From: Ruminococcus sp.
GTDB lineage: Bacteria > Bacillota > Clostridia > Oscillospirales > Ruminococcaceae
DNA: 64,000 nucleotides
Direction of reading: 5' to 3'
Assembly (NCBI GenBank): GCA_021202895.1
Contig: JAJQCE010000003.1
Location: 1 to 64,000, forward strand
Part shown: positions 15,901 through 24,460 of the stretch, in pieces
How the letters are laid out: every line of letters starts with the position of its first letter
Numbering within the stretch: the stretch's first letter is position 1
Translations under genes and position numbers: made by a program
Notes under the pieces: model-generated
What the model was told of the DNA's origin: nothing
Seen by the model: the letters and a program-made list of their open reading frames with translations, nothing else
Databases searched by the model: none

Positions 15901-18900
15901 ATGAATATATTTAAGGATATTTTGGAAAAAACAAGCTTTTTTAAAGAGCTTCACAAAACCTTGTCAGGAGGCTTTTCACCAGTGTATGTCACAGGTGTTT
16001 CGGCTGTTCACAAGGCGCATATAGCATATTGCTTAAGCGGAGATTCACCGATTTTGATGATTTGCAACGATGAAGCGGCGGCTTTAAAGACTGTGGAGGA
16101 TATAAACACCTTTGCTGATTTTCCGACTGCCTGCCTTTTTCCTGAAAAGGAGCTTGTCTATGCGGCAATGGAGGGGGCTTCGTCTGATTATGAGCATAAG
16201 AGAATAGAAGCTTTGTCGCTTATACGCACGGGCAGGAGAAGAGTGCTGTGCGCTTCCTGCACAGCGGCTTTACAGGCAACAATTCCGCCTGGAACGCTGG
16301 ATAAATACAGCTTTGAAATAAGCGCATCGCAGGAGCTTGCGACAGACGACTTGATAAATAAGCTTTTAGCTTCAGGCTACAGCCGTTGCGATATGGTCGA
16401 GGGTCAGGCGCAGTTTTCGGTTCGCGGCTCGGTGATTGATATTTTTCCAGTGTCAGAATCAAGACCGATAAGAATAGAGCTTTGGGGAGATGAGGTTGAC
16501 AGTATTTCATATTTTGATACCGATTCTCAGCGCAGAACTGACAGTGTAGAAAGCGTCACCGTTTTCCCATCGCTTGAAATTATCTTTGAATCCTTTGAAC
16601 AACTGAATGAAAGGCTTGACGAGCTTTCAAAGCGTGTAAGAGGAGCGAACGCTGATAAAATCCGCAGTCATTTAGCGTACGATTCAGAGCTTGCTCAGGC
16701 AGGAATTTCGCTTTCAAATCTTGATAAGTACTATTCACTTGCCTATGAAAAGCCGTCATATGTGTTTGACTATTTTGAAAATGCAGTCTGCATAATGTCA
16801 GAGTACACCTCTTCGCTTGAAAATATCCGTAGCTCGCTTTCACAACGCAGAGAGGAGCTTAAGCTTTTGTACGAGGACGGCGTGCTTTTCAAAGGGCTTG
16901 ATCTGCCGCAGCCTGATGTAGCTTCACTTGCAGAAAATGCGCTCAAAATGCCGTGCGTTTTTTTGGATACCTTTATGCGCCAAAACGGAAATGTGCATTT
17001 TAAAAAGCTGATAAACACCGACTGCCGTCAGACGGCAGGCTGGGGAGGGAGCAGCTTGGCGCTTGAAGAGCAGCTTCATGAGCTTGTAGACGATGGCTAC
17101 AGCGTTGTTTTGCTTGCAGGCTCTGAAAAAACTTTGCCGATTATAATTAACGACTTGAGACAGGATGGATTTGACGCAGTTGAAATTTCAAAGGAAAGCC
17201 AGCTTGAAGCAGGTGTGATTTATGCTAAGACAGGCTCTCTCTCGGCAGGAATAGATTATCCTTACGCAAAATGCGCAGTAATTACCCAGCTTAAGGCAAT
17301 GACGGCAAAGCGCAAAAAGCCTCGCTATAAAAAGGGCGATGAGATAAGCTCGCTTTCAGAGCTAAGCGTCGGCGATCTGGTTGTTCATTCAATGCACGGA
17401 ATCGGCAGATTTTCAGGAATACAGAGCATTGAATCAGGAGGTATTAAAAAGGATTATATCAAGATAAAATACGCAGGAACGGACGTGCTGTATGTTCCCG
17501 TAACACAGCTTGATTTGGTTTCACGCTATGTAAGCGGCGGCAATGATGAGAATGTGAAGCTGCACAGACTTGGTTCAAGCGAATGGCAGCGCACCCGCAG
17601 CAGAGTTCGTTCTGCGGTAAAGGATATGGCGCAGGAGCTTACTACACTTTACGCACAGCGTCAGCAGGCGCAGGGCTTTGCCTTTTCGCCCGACAACGAC
17701 TGGCAGCTTGATTTTGAAGAGCGGTTTGACTATCAAGAAACGGACGACCAGCTCAGATGCGTCCGTGAAATCAAGCAGGATATGGAAAGAGCCGTTCCAA
17801 TGGATCGCCTTTTGTGCGGAGATGTCGGATTTGGAAAAACCGAGGTCGCTTTTCGTGCGGCGTTTAAGTGCGTGCTTGATTCAAAGCAGGCAGCGATTTT
17901 AGTACCCACAACGGTTTTGGCTTGGCAGCATTATCAGACGGCGATTAAGCGTTTTGAGCATTTTCCAATAAAGGTTGAGATGCTCTCACGCTTTCGCTCC
18001 GCTTCACAGCAGCAGGCGACTATACGTGAGCTTAAGAGGGGAACTGTTGATATAGTTATCGGTACTCACAGGCTTGTACAAAAGGACGTGGGCTTTAAGG
18101 ACTTGGGGCTTGTGATAGTTGACGAGGAGCAGCGCTTCGGAGTTGCGGCTAAGGAGAAGCTAAAGGAGCTTTTCAAGGGAGTAGACGTGCTTACGCTTTC
18201 TGCAACGCCTATTCCCAGAACGCTTAATATGGCGCTTTCAGGGATAAGGGATATGTCGGTTATCGAGGAGCCGCCGCAGGACAGACAGACGGTACAGACC
18301 TATGTAATAGAGCATGATATGGGGGTAATCGTTCAGGCTGTAAGTAAAGAGCTTAGACGAGGTGGACAGGTTTACTATCTTCACAACCGTATTGACAGCA
18401 TTTATTCAACCGCACAGAAGCTTTCGGAGCTTTTGCCTGACGCAAAAATAGGAGTTGCTCACGGCAGGCTTGCGGAATATGAGCTTAGTGAAATCTGGCG
18501 GCAGCTTGTAGAGGGCGAGATAAATATCCTTGTCTGCACGACGATAATTGAAACGGGAGTGGACGTGAGCAATGTCAATACTCTTATAGTCGAGGACGCA
18601 GACAAAATGGGCTTGTCACAGCTTTACCAGCTAAGAGGACGCGTAGGACGCTCAAGCAGACGAGCCTATGCCTATTTTACCTTCAAGCGAGGCAAGGTGC
18701 TTTCAGAGGTAGCTTCCAAACGGCTGGAGGCTATGAAGGAATTTACAAAGTTCGGCTCAGGCTTTCACATTGCAATGCGCGACCTTGAAATAAGAGGTGC
18801 AGGTTCAATTTTAAGCAGCCGTCAGCATGGTCATATGGAGGCGGTAGGGTATGACCTTTATCTTCAGATGCTCAATGAAGCAATAGCCGAGCAAAAGGGA

Positions 18901-19359
18901 GAAGCGCCTCCGCCGTCGCCTGAAGACTGCATGATTGACGTTATGATTGACGCTTATATTCCTGAATACTATATAGAAAGCGACCTGCTGAGGATTGATG
19001 CCTACAGAAAGATAGCGTCAATTGTAACAGAGGAGGATTCAAGGGACGTTTTAGACGAGTTTATAGACAGATACGGCGAGCCGCCCGCTCCCGTTGTCGG
19101 ACTTATCAATGTTGCCCTGATAAGAAATACAGCGTCAAAGCTGGGAATAAGGGAAATTACTCAAAGGGAAAGGAAAGTGTTTTTCTATATGCGTGACGTC
19201 AAAAGCGAATATGTAACTGCGCTTTTTAAAGCTTTTGATAACAGAGTCAGATTTTTACAGGGAGAGCAAATGGGATTTAGCGTTGAAACGCTCAAATCAC
19301 AAAAGCCTGTGCAGCTGATTAACGAGGTTACCAATTTGCTTAAGGATTATCAGAGCTAG
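15901..19359 (+). CDS. mfd: Transcription-repair coupling factor Mfd
   Basis: 1152 residues, normal Mfd length. It removes RNA polymerase stalled at DNA damage and recruits UvrA. The N-terminal UvrB-like module (residues 1 to about 350) includes RGSVIDIFPVSE. The RNA-polymerase interaction domain near 490-560 contains LSVGDLVVHSMHGIGRF. The SF2 translocase has GDVGFGKTEV near residue 640 and DEEQRFGV near 740, then LVCTTIIETGVDVSN and QLRGRVGRS. The TRCF C-terminal domain closes the protein. The open frame reaches back to 15724, but the promoter lies inside that extension; the ATG at 15901 follows GGAAGGG and matches family starts. A leader of about 160 nt contains an ACATTG / CAATGT hairpin at 15847-15869. 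Confidence 0.95.
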   Translation: MNIFKDILEKTSFFKELHKTLSGGFSPVYVTGVSAVHKAHIAYCLSGDSPILMICNDEAAALKTVEDINTFADFPTACLFPEKELVYAAMEGASSDYEHKRIEALSLIRTGRRRVLCASCTAALQATIPPGTLDKYSFEISASQELATDDLINKLLASGYSRCDMVEGQAQFSVRGSVIDIFPVSESRPIRIELWGDEVDSISYFDTDSQRRTDSVESVTVFPSLEIIFESFEQLNERLDELSKRVRGANADKIRSHLAYDSELAQAGISLSNLDKYYSLAYEKPSYVFDYFENAVCIMSEYTSSLENIRSSLSQRREELKLLYEDGVLFKGLDLPQPDVASLAENALKMPCVFLDTFMRQNGNVHFKKLINTDCRQTAGWGGSSLALEEQLHELVDDGYSVVLLAGSEKTLPIIINDLRQDGFDAVEISKESQLEAGVIYAKTGSLSAGIDYPYAKCAVITQLKAMTAKRKKPRYKKGDEISSLSELSVGDLVVHSMHGIGRFSGIQSIESGGIKKDYIKIKYAGTDVLYVPVTQLDLVSRYVSGGNDENVKLHRLGSSEWQRTRSRVRSAVKDMAQELTTLYAQRQQAQGFAFSPDNDWQLDFEERFDYQETDDQLRCVREIKQDMERAVPMDRLLCGDVGFGKTEVAFRAAFKCVLDSKQAAILVPTTVLAWQHYQTAIKRFEHFPIKVEMLSRFRSASQQQATIRELKRGTVDIVIGTHRLVQKDVGFKDLGLVIVDEEQRFGVAAKEKLKELFKGVDVLTLSATPIPRTLNMALSGIRDMSVIEEPPQDRQTVQTYVIEHDMGVIVQAVSKELRRGGQVYYLHNRIDSIYSTAQKLSELLPDAKIGVAHGRLAEYELSEIWRQLVEGEINILVCTTIIETGVDVSNVNTLIVEDADKMGLSQLYQLRGRVGRSSRRAYAYFTFKRGKVLSEVASKRLEAMKEFTKFGSGFHIAMRDLEIRGAGSILSSRQHGHMEAVGYDLYLQMLNEAIAEQKGEAPPPSPEDCMIDVMIDAYIPEYYIESDLLRIDAYRKIASIVTEEDSRDVLDEFIDRYGEPPAPVVGLINVALIRNTASKLGIREITQRERKVFFYMRDVKSEYVTALFKAFDNRVRFLQGEQMGFSVETLKSQKPVQLINEVTNLLKDYQS

Positions 19360-19447
19360 TACCGCATATGCTTTTTTGCGAATTTTACGCTCTGGTTTTT
19401 GCACGTATTAGTCAAAAATAAGTTGAGGTTTTTGTGTATAATGACGA

Positions 19448-19476
19448 TTGATTTTTATTGAAAAAGATTGTATAAT
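19448..19476 (+). promoter_or_regulatory. Promoter of surface protein 1
   Basis: TTGATT (19448-19453), a 17-bp spacer and TATAAT (19471-19476), about 100 bp before the start codon. Confidence 0.75.
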
Positions 19477-19574
19477 TAAATGAGGGAATTTTAAAACAAG
19501 AATTTTGGAAATTCTTCTTACATCAAAGGCTTTTGCTTTTGACTAAACAAGATTATGAAAGGACTGGTTTTTGA

Positions 19575-20396
19575 ATGATTTTTAAAAGAATAGCGGCTCT
19601 TGCCTGCACTTTAGCGGCGGCAAGCGTATTTGCAGTCAGCGCCTCTGCTGAAAACTATGCAACGGCGGGGATTGCGTGGATGATTAAGGATGAGTGGGAG
19701 CACCGCAATGCGGTTGGTCTTGAAGCGTTAAACGAGATGGAAACGGATCAGATTACCTGTCATCACGAGGACGTGAACATTACGGGAAACGGCGATTATA
19801 CCGTACTGTTTTCAGGCTGGTGCCCTACAAACGAGAATTTGCAGTTTGATGTAGGAACGCTTGGACTAAGCACTGATTTAGACGTTGACGCTTATCCTGA
19901 CTGTGTTATCACTCTTACCGACTGCACGATTGACGGCGTTACCTACACCTTTAACGAGCAGCCTGAGTTTGAGGAGGACGGCGACTATCACATTTTAAAG
20001 ATTAAGAATGCTTACGGAGTGAATGCGGATACTACTCCTGAGATGGACGTCAAGCAGTGGAACACCACAGATCCCATCACAATCAACTTTAGCGTTTCAG
20101 GCTTGCCTGAGGACAAAATTGAGGACAACGAGGACGAGGTTATCGTGATAGATTACGTTTCATCGGCTTCTGATGAGGAGGAATCAGCGGAGGACGAAAG
20201 CGCAGAGGAATCTGTTGAAGAAAGCAGTGCGGACGAAAGCACGGCGGCTTCCGACACAGATTCTGTTGAGGAGTCCGATACAGAGTCTTCATCCTCGCTT
20301 TCATTACTTACCATCAGCCTTATAGCTCTTGCGGCGGTTGTGGTTATAGTTGTAATTATCGTTATTATAATTAAAACGGGCAAGAAAAAATCATAA
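19575..20396 (+). CDS. Surface protein 1 of a four-member paralog family, membrane-anchored
   Basis: 273 residues. A signal peptide (residues 1-25, ending SASA) is followed by one domain of about 160 residues starting AGIAWMIKDEW, containing GNGDYTV and ending ITINFSVSGLPED. Then come a Glu/Ser/Asp stalk (about 185-238), a single membrane helix and the tail KTGKKKS. The start motif and the TITFxxSGL ending recur in the proteins at 22267-23244, 38922-40175 and 40451-42232, so these are paralogs. The domain looks like a beta-sandwich of the kind found in carbohydrate-binding proteins, but I cannot assign a named family. It is anchored by a true membrane helix, not a sortase motif. Function unknown; an envelope role is inferred. 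Confidence 0.8.
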   Translation: MIFKRIAALACTLAAASVFAVSASAENYATAGIAWMIKDEWEHRNAVGLEALNEMETDQITCHHEDVNITGNGDYTVLFSGWCPTNENLQFDVGTLGLSTDLDVDAYPDCVITLTDCTIDGVTYTFNEQPEFEEDGDYHILKIKNAYGVNADTTPEMDVKQWNTTDPITINFSVSGLPEDKIEDNEDEVIVIDYVSSASDEEESAEDESAEESVEESSADESTAASDTDSVEESDTESSSSLSLLTISLIALAAVVVIVVIIVIIIKTGKKKS

Positions 20397-20408
20397 AGAA
20401 TAAATAAA

Positions 20409-20443
20409 GCAGCCAAGGTTTAAAAGCTTTGGCTGCCTTTTTT
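20409..20443 (+). terminator. Terminator after surface protein 1
   Basis: 10-bp stem GCAGCCAAGG / CTTTGGCTGC (one wobble) followed by CTTTTTT. It lies between convergent genes. Confidence 0.88.
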
Positions 20444-20449
20444 GTGTTA

Positions 20450-20983
20450 TTACTCTTCTGCGCTTTCAGCAGGTTCTTCGGTTTTGTTGAGATTTTCAAC
20501 CGCAGCGATTGTTTCTCCGATGTCGGTGAGATTTTTCTGCAAAATGCTCTGTGCCTGTGTAAGCGTTTCATTCACGCTGTCAGAAAGTGCACGGCGGATT
20601 TCCGCATCCTTTTCAGTTGCGTTAGCTACAATCTCTTCCGCCTTTTTCTCGGCGTCCTGAATCATATTTGTGCCGATTTCTGTTGCCTGCTTGATAATCT
20701 CAGTTTCGCTTACAATCTGCATAGCCTGCTGCTTTGCAGCCTCAACGATTTCCTCAGCCTGCTTCTTAATCTTTTCACCCTCTGCAGTCGCCTCTGCAAG
20801 AATCGTTTCCTTGTTCTCCTGCGTTTCCTTAGCTTTCTTGATTTCCGCAGGCAGTCCAAGGCGAATCTGGTCGATATAATCTCTCATCTGCTCGCAGTCA
20901 ATCAGCTTTTTGTTTGAAAAAGGAACGGCGGACGAATTGTCTAAAAGCTCCTCCATCAAATCAATGATTTCATCAATATTCAT
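20450..20983 (-). CDS. Coiled-coil protein downstream of coaD
   Basis: About 177 residues, almost entirely charged heptad-like helix from residue 45 onward (KKAKETQENKETILAEATAE and following). It is rich in Glu, Lys and Ala, like ATP-synthase stalk or DivIVA-type helices. I chose the second ATG (20983) because AAAGG is 9 nt upstream; the first ATG at 20992 abuts it. Homologs are often annotated loosely as ATPase, but no nucleotide-binding motif is present. It is the third gene of the rsmD-coaD transcript, a common order in Clostridia. The role is unknown; DivIVA-like membrane or septum scaffolding is one possibility. Confidence 0.8.
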   Translation of the reverse strand: MNIDEIIDLMEELLDNSSAVPFSNKKLIDCEQMRDYIDQIRLGLPAEIKKAKETQENKETILAEATAEGEKIKKQAEEIVEAAKQQAMQIVSETEIIKQATEIGTNMIQDAEKKAEEIVANATEKDAEIRRALSDSVNETLTQAQSILQKNLTDIGETIAAVENLNKTEEPAESAEE

Positions 20984-21021
20984 TATAAACATCCTTTCCG
21001 TATGTATTTTTTTAAAATTTA

Positions 21022-21513
21022 TCAGCCGCTGTTAAACAGCCGTTTGTTTATGTCGCTTAAAATTTCCCAGTCCACAAAGCCGCTTATGTCGCCGCCTAAG
21101 CTTGCTATTTCCTTGACTACGCTTGAGGACAGATACATATTTTCCGTGCTTGTCGTTAAGAACACCGTTTCCGCCTCGGGGTAAAGCTTTTTGTTAGCCA
21201 AAGCCATCTGAAATTCATACTCGAAGTCAGACACCGCTCTGAGTCCCTTTACTATAGCGCAGGCACCTGTTGATTTAAGATAATCCGCTAAAAGCCCTGC
21301 GTTGCAGTCCACCACAACATTCTCAAGGTGTTTGGTGACACGCAGAATAAAATCCATGCGCTCCTCTACAGTAAAAACTGTGGAGGCTTTCTTTCCTGAA
21401 TTAAATGAAACAAGCACTATAACCTTGTCAAATAGCTTTGATGCTCGTTCGATTATGTCTATATGTCCCTTTGTTACCGGGTCAAAGCTGCCGGGACAAA
21501 CCGCAATTCTCAT
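21022..21513 (-). CDS. coaD: Phosphopantetheine adenylyltransferase
   Basis: 163 residues, standard length. It joins 4'-phosphopantetheine and ATP to dephospho-CoA, the fourth step of CoA biosynthesis. CPGSFDPVTKGHIDII is the nucleotidyltransferase phosphate loop with the GH-type motif. VKGLRAVSDFEYEFQMA contains the conserved RxxxDFxYE block. TENMYLSSSVVKEIA matches the ISSS segment. It is separated from rsmD by only 7 bp and shares its promoter; the rsmD-coaD pairing is a classic bacterial order. Confidence 0.97.
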   Translation of the reverse strand: MRIAVCPGSFDPVTKGHIDIIERASKLFDKVIVLVSFNSGKKASTVFTVEERMDFILRVTKHLENVVVDCNAGLLADYLKSTGACAIVKGLRAVSDFEYEFQMALANKKLYPEAETVFLTTSTENMYLSSSVVKEIASLGGDISGFVDWEILSDINKRLFNSG

Positions 21514-21520
21514 TTGTTTG

Positions 21521-22063
21521 TCAGCTCCCTGATTTGTGATATACTGTCAGTGTGGTTTTGCCATGCCTGTAGCACTTGCGAAGCTCTAAAGAATCATAGC
21601 TGTCCTTAAGCTCAAGCTCTCTTTCATGCTCGCAGACTACAATCGCTCCATCGTTAAGCTTTGAAGCTACTTTTTCAAGCGATTTCTCCACAAGCCCCTG
21701 CTTGTAGGGTGGATCAATAAAAACAATGTCAAAGCCCATCTTGGTATTGTTAAGATACTCAAAGCTGTCAATCTTAAGCACACGGGTATTCTTTACAAGC
21801 TTGCATACGTTGAGATTTTCCTTTATAACCGAAACCGCATCTGCGCTTGAATCGGTAAACACGCAGTAATTTGCCCCTCTGCTCATAGCTTCAATTCCAA
21901 GTTGTCCGCTTCCCGCAAAAAGATCAAGCACGCTTGCAGACGGCAAATCAAATTGTATTATTGAAAAAATAGCTTCCTTAACCTCATCGGTAGTCGGTCG
22001 AATGTCAAGCGAATCAAGTGTTTTCAGCCTGCGTCCTCTCGCTGAACCTGTAATAACTCTCAT
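21521..22063 (-). CDS. rsmD: 16S rRNA (guanine966-N2)-methyltransferase
   Basis: 180 residues. RsmD methylates G966 of 16S rRNA in assembled 30S subunits. It starts MRVITGSARGRRL, the RNA-binding N-terminus of this family. VLDLFAGSGQLGIEAMSRGA is the SAM-binding motif I and FDIVFIDPPYKQG holds the catalytic DPPY. RPTTDEVKEAIFSII is another family block. It is first in the rsmD-coaD-coiled-coil operon, with a promoter at 22107-22135. Confidence 0.96.
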   Translation of the reverse strand: MRVITGSARGRRLKTLDSLDIRPTTDEVKEAIFSIIQFDLPSASVLDLFAGSGQLGIEAMSRGANYCVFTDSSADAVSVIKENLNVCKLVKNTRVLKIDSFEYLNNTKMGFDIVFIDPPYKQGLVEKSLEKVASKLNDGAIVVCEHERELELKDSYDSLELRKCYRHGKTTLTVYHKSGS

Positions 22064-22106
22064 TTTTTGTTCCTCTTACTTTTGCTAATCTAACGCTGTA
22101 CTTATT

Positions 22107-22135
22107 ATTATACAATAAATATTTCAGTTTGTCTA
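22107..22135 (-). promoter_or_regulatory. Promoter of the rsmD-coaD operon
   Basis: Minus-strand TAGACA (22130-22135), a 17-bp spacer and TATAAT (22107-22112), about 45 bp before the start codon. Confidence 0.75.
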
Positions 22136-22198
22136 TAGCAAAATATAATTTTTTTTCTGAATAAAAGAGAAATTTTGAGTTTTCATGCGCTGAATGTG

Positions 22199-22231
22199 AC
22201 AAAAGGAACTCCAAAAAGAAGTTCCTTTTGT
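22199..22231 (-). terminator. Hairpin after surface protein 2
   Basis: Perfect 12-bp stem ACAAAAGGAACT / AGTTCCTTTTGT. The Ts needed for termination lie in the stem end rather than in a separate tail, so efficiency is uncertain. Confidence 0.65.
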
Positions 22232-22266
22232 AAAAATTAGGGTGTTAAAAGTTAGAAACCGCTAAA

Positions 22267-23244
22267 TTACTTTCTGCGTGTAACTACCAAAGCTGCGCCT
22301 GCAACTGCCGCAAGTGCTAAAGCAACTCTAGCAGGAGCGCCTGACTCTGCGCTTTCGGTTGTGTCGTCTGATGTCGCATCAGATGTTGTCGTTGAAGCAG
22401 AGCTTGATGTTGTGGTGGTAGTCGTAGTTGTTGAAGATGTCGAGGATGTTGTGTCTTCAGAAGAATCCTCAGAAGAATCCTCATCAGAAGAATCTTCATC
22501 GGAAGAATCAGCATCAGGATCCTCACCTAAACCACTGATTGTGAAGGTGATGGTGATTGTGCCGTCTTCGGTAGGAAGAGCGTCAGCATCTATTGAGCTG
22601 TCGCCATATGCATTGATAACAGCAATTCCAAGAGTGTCAAGGTCGTCCTTCATATAAACTGTATCGGCAGTATACTCTGTTCCGCACATATCAACAACTA
22701 GGTCTGTAACGGTAATTTCTTCGCCGTCAACATACGCTACACCGTCTTCATAGGTGCACTCAATGTCAGTAGTAACGATAAGCATATTAAACTTATCCGT
22801 TTCACCGCCTGTTTCCCACTCGGTATAAGTATCGTTGGCAGGCTCTGTATTGTACAGCATTGACCATGTTGAGCCCTCTCTTGTAAGGCTTGAATCCTCT
22901 GAATCAGCCCAACCTGTAGCAGAACCTTGCTCGTCAAGCGTGCCGCTGGTAGCAATAGAAACAGTGTATGTACCATCATACTGAATTGTAGTGTCTCCAC
23001 ACTCTACATCGGTATCAAAGCCATAAGCTCCGCCCTGAATACCAACCTGTGTCTGTGGGAACACTGCGTAATCGCCATCAGTGCCGTAAATATCACGATA
23101 GTTCCAAGTTGTATTTGTCTGGAACGCAATACCTGCGTTTCCTGCAGTGTCAAGCGCAGAAGCCTCTGTAGTGGCTGTCATTGCGAATGTTGACATAGCA
23201 ATAGCCGAAGCAGCCATGCCTGCAAAAATCTTCTTGATTTTCAT
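22267..23244 (-). CDS. Surface protein 2 of the paralog family
   Basis: About 325 residues. I start it at 23244 (MKIKKIFAGMAASA) because GGAAGT sits before that codon; an upstream ATG at 23280 would add 12 residues before the signal peptide. The mature part begins near AGNAGIAFQTNTTWNYRD, like surface protein 1 (AGIAWMIKDEW), and the domain closes with TITFTISGLGED. A stalk of repeated SSDED and a long Thr/Ser run follow, then ESGAPARVALALAAVAGAA and the tail VVTRRK. That end looks like a sorting signal (hydrophobic helix plus basic tail), but a clear LPxTG is missing. The gene lies 2.7 kb from surface protein 1 on the opposite strand. Function unknown. Confidence 0.8.
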   Translation of the reverse strand: MKIKKIFAGMAASAIAMSTFAMTATTEASALDTAGNAGIAFQTNTTWNYRDIYGTDGDYAVFPQTQVGIQGGAYGFDTDVECGDTTIQYDGTYTVSIATSGTLDEQGSATGWADSEDSSLTREGSTWSMLYNTEPANDTYTEWETGGETDKFNMLIVTTDIECTYEDGVAYVDGEEITVTDLVVDMCGTEYTADTVYMKDDLDTLGIAVINAYGDSSIDADALPTEDGTITITFTISGLGEDPDADSSDEDSSDEDSSEDSSEDTTSSTSSTTTTTTTTSSSASTTTSDATSDDTTESAESGAPARVALALAAVAGAALVVTRRK

Positions 23245-23346
23245 TATAATTACTTCCTTTCCAAAATAATTACTATTCAAAATTTATAATTTCATGCTTT
23301 GTAAATAGATATAGCTATCCCTTAAGCACAAAAACCTCATAATAAA

Positions 23347-23375
23347 ATTGTACTATATTTTTCTTCACTTTTCAA
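23347..23375 (-). promoter_or_regulatory. Promoter of surface protein 2
   Basis: Minus-strand TTGAAA (23370-23375), a 17-bp spacer and TACAAT (23347-23352), giving a leader of about 95 nt. Confidence 0.65.
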
Positions 23376-23500
23376 CTGACTTTTTGCACAAATTTTTCAC
23401 CTTTTCTTTGTGCAAATGTGATAAAAAAATCAAATATCGCAGTGCCTTGTACGAAAATGCTTAAAAACACTCATATTTTAATACGACCAAAATAAGGAAA

Positions 23501-24259
23501 TCACAGCTTTTTCTTTTGTATATGACCCGTAATTGCAAGAACAATACTCTGCGGAGCAATGCGTGAAATTATGCTTAATACTTTCATATGCTCCTCTGGA
23601 ATTATAATTCTCTCACCCTTGTCAAGTCCAAGCGCAGCGGCTTTAACGCAGTACTGCGGAGTAATCTGCTTGATTGCGAAATTTACGCCTGCAACGTCGT
23701 TAAACTCCGTATCGACAGGACCAGGGCAGAGCGCAGCAATCCTGACGCTGCTGTGAGCGGCTCTTAGCTCCTCGTGAATTGCGTTTGTAAGTGAAACGAC
23801 ATAAGCCTTTGTCGCATAGTAGACGGCCATGTTCGGACCTCCAGGCATAAGCCCTGCCGATGAAGCGACATTGATAATCGTTCCCTTGTCCTTAGCCTTA
23901 AAATCCTTTAGAAACAAATTCGTAAGGTACATAAGCGAGGTACAGTTTAAGCTTGTCATATCCGCCAGTCTGTCAGGATCAGCCTTGTCAAAGCTCCCTG
24001 CTTCCCCGAAGCCTGCGCAGTTAATCAGCAGCTCGACATTTAAATCCTCCATGCTTTCATGCAAAAATACGCAAAAGCCTTTTTCAGCAAGATTTGCGAC
24101 AATAATTCTCACTCTGACGTCTAAGCTTTGCGCAAGCTCGACTAGCTTGTCCTCTCTCCTTGCGGCAATTACAAGATTATACCCTCTTGAAGCGTAAAAC
24201 CTTGCGAACTCTCTGCCAATCCCCGAGCTTGCCCCCGTAATAACAGCCCATTTTTCCAT
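23501..24259 (-). CDS. Short-chain dehydrogenase/reductase
   Basis: 252-residue classical SDR. TGASSGIGREFARFY is the NAD(P)-binding loop (TGxxxGIG), and ARREDK after beta-2 suggests NADP preference. INCAGFGEAG is the NAG-type motif, VASSAGL carries the catalytic Ser, YYATKAYVV is YxxxK, and CPGPVDTEF is the PG motif. The closest characterised relatives are DltE/YqjQ-like oxidoreductases of unknown substrate. It has its own promoter at 24297-24325 and its neighbours are unrelated. Cytosolic; substrate not predictable. Confidence 0.9.
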   Translation of the reverse strand: MEKWAVITGASSGIGREFARFYASRGYNLVIAARREDKLVELAQSLDVRVRIIVANLAEKGFCVFLHESMEDLNVELLINCAGFGEAGSFDKADPDRLADMTSLNCTSLMYLTNLFLKDFKAKDKGTIINVASSAGLMPGGPNMAVYYATKAYVVSLTNAIHEELRAAHSSVRIAALCPGPVDTEFNDVAGVNFAIKQITPQYCVKAAALGLDKGERIIIPEEHMKVLSIISRIAPQSIVLAITGHIQKKKL

Positions 24260-24296
24260 GTAAAAACGTCCTTTCTATAAAAAATTGACTATACCT

Positions 24297-24325
24297 ATTA
24301 TAACTCCTTTCCCATGAAAAGTCAA
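24297..24325 (-). promoter_or_regulatory. Promoter of the SDR gene
   Basis: Minus-strand TTGACT (24320-24325), 17 bp and TATAAT (24297-24302). It diverges from the promoter at 24395-24423. Confidence 0.85.
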
Positions 24326-24394
24326 TGGAAATTAAGAACATATTTTTAATCTATTAAAATTTGAAAATTTCCAAAAAAAGTTTGCAATTAGCTA

Positions 24395-24423
24395 TTGACA
24401 AATCAACAAAAATGTGAGATAAT
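24395..24423 (+). promoter_or_regulatory. Promoter of the nucleotidyltransferase gene
   Basis: TTGACA (24395-24400), 17 bp and GATAAT (24418-24423). Confidence 0.8.
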
Positions 24424-24460
24424 TGTTTTAATAAATTTTTTTGCTGAAAGGTAGATATTT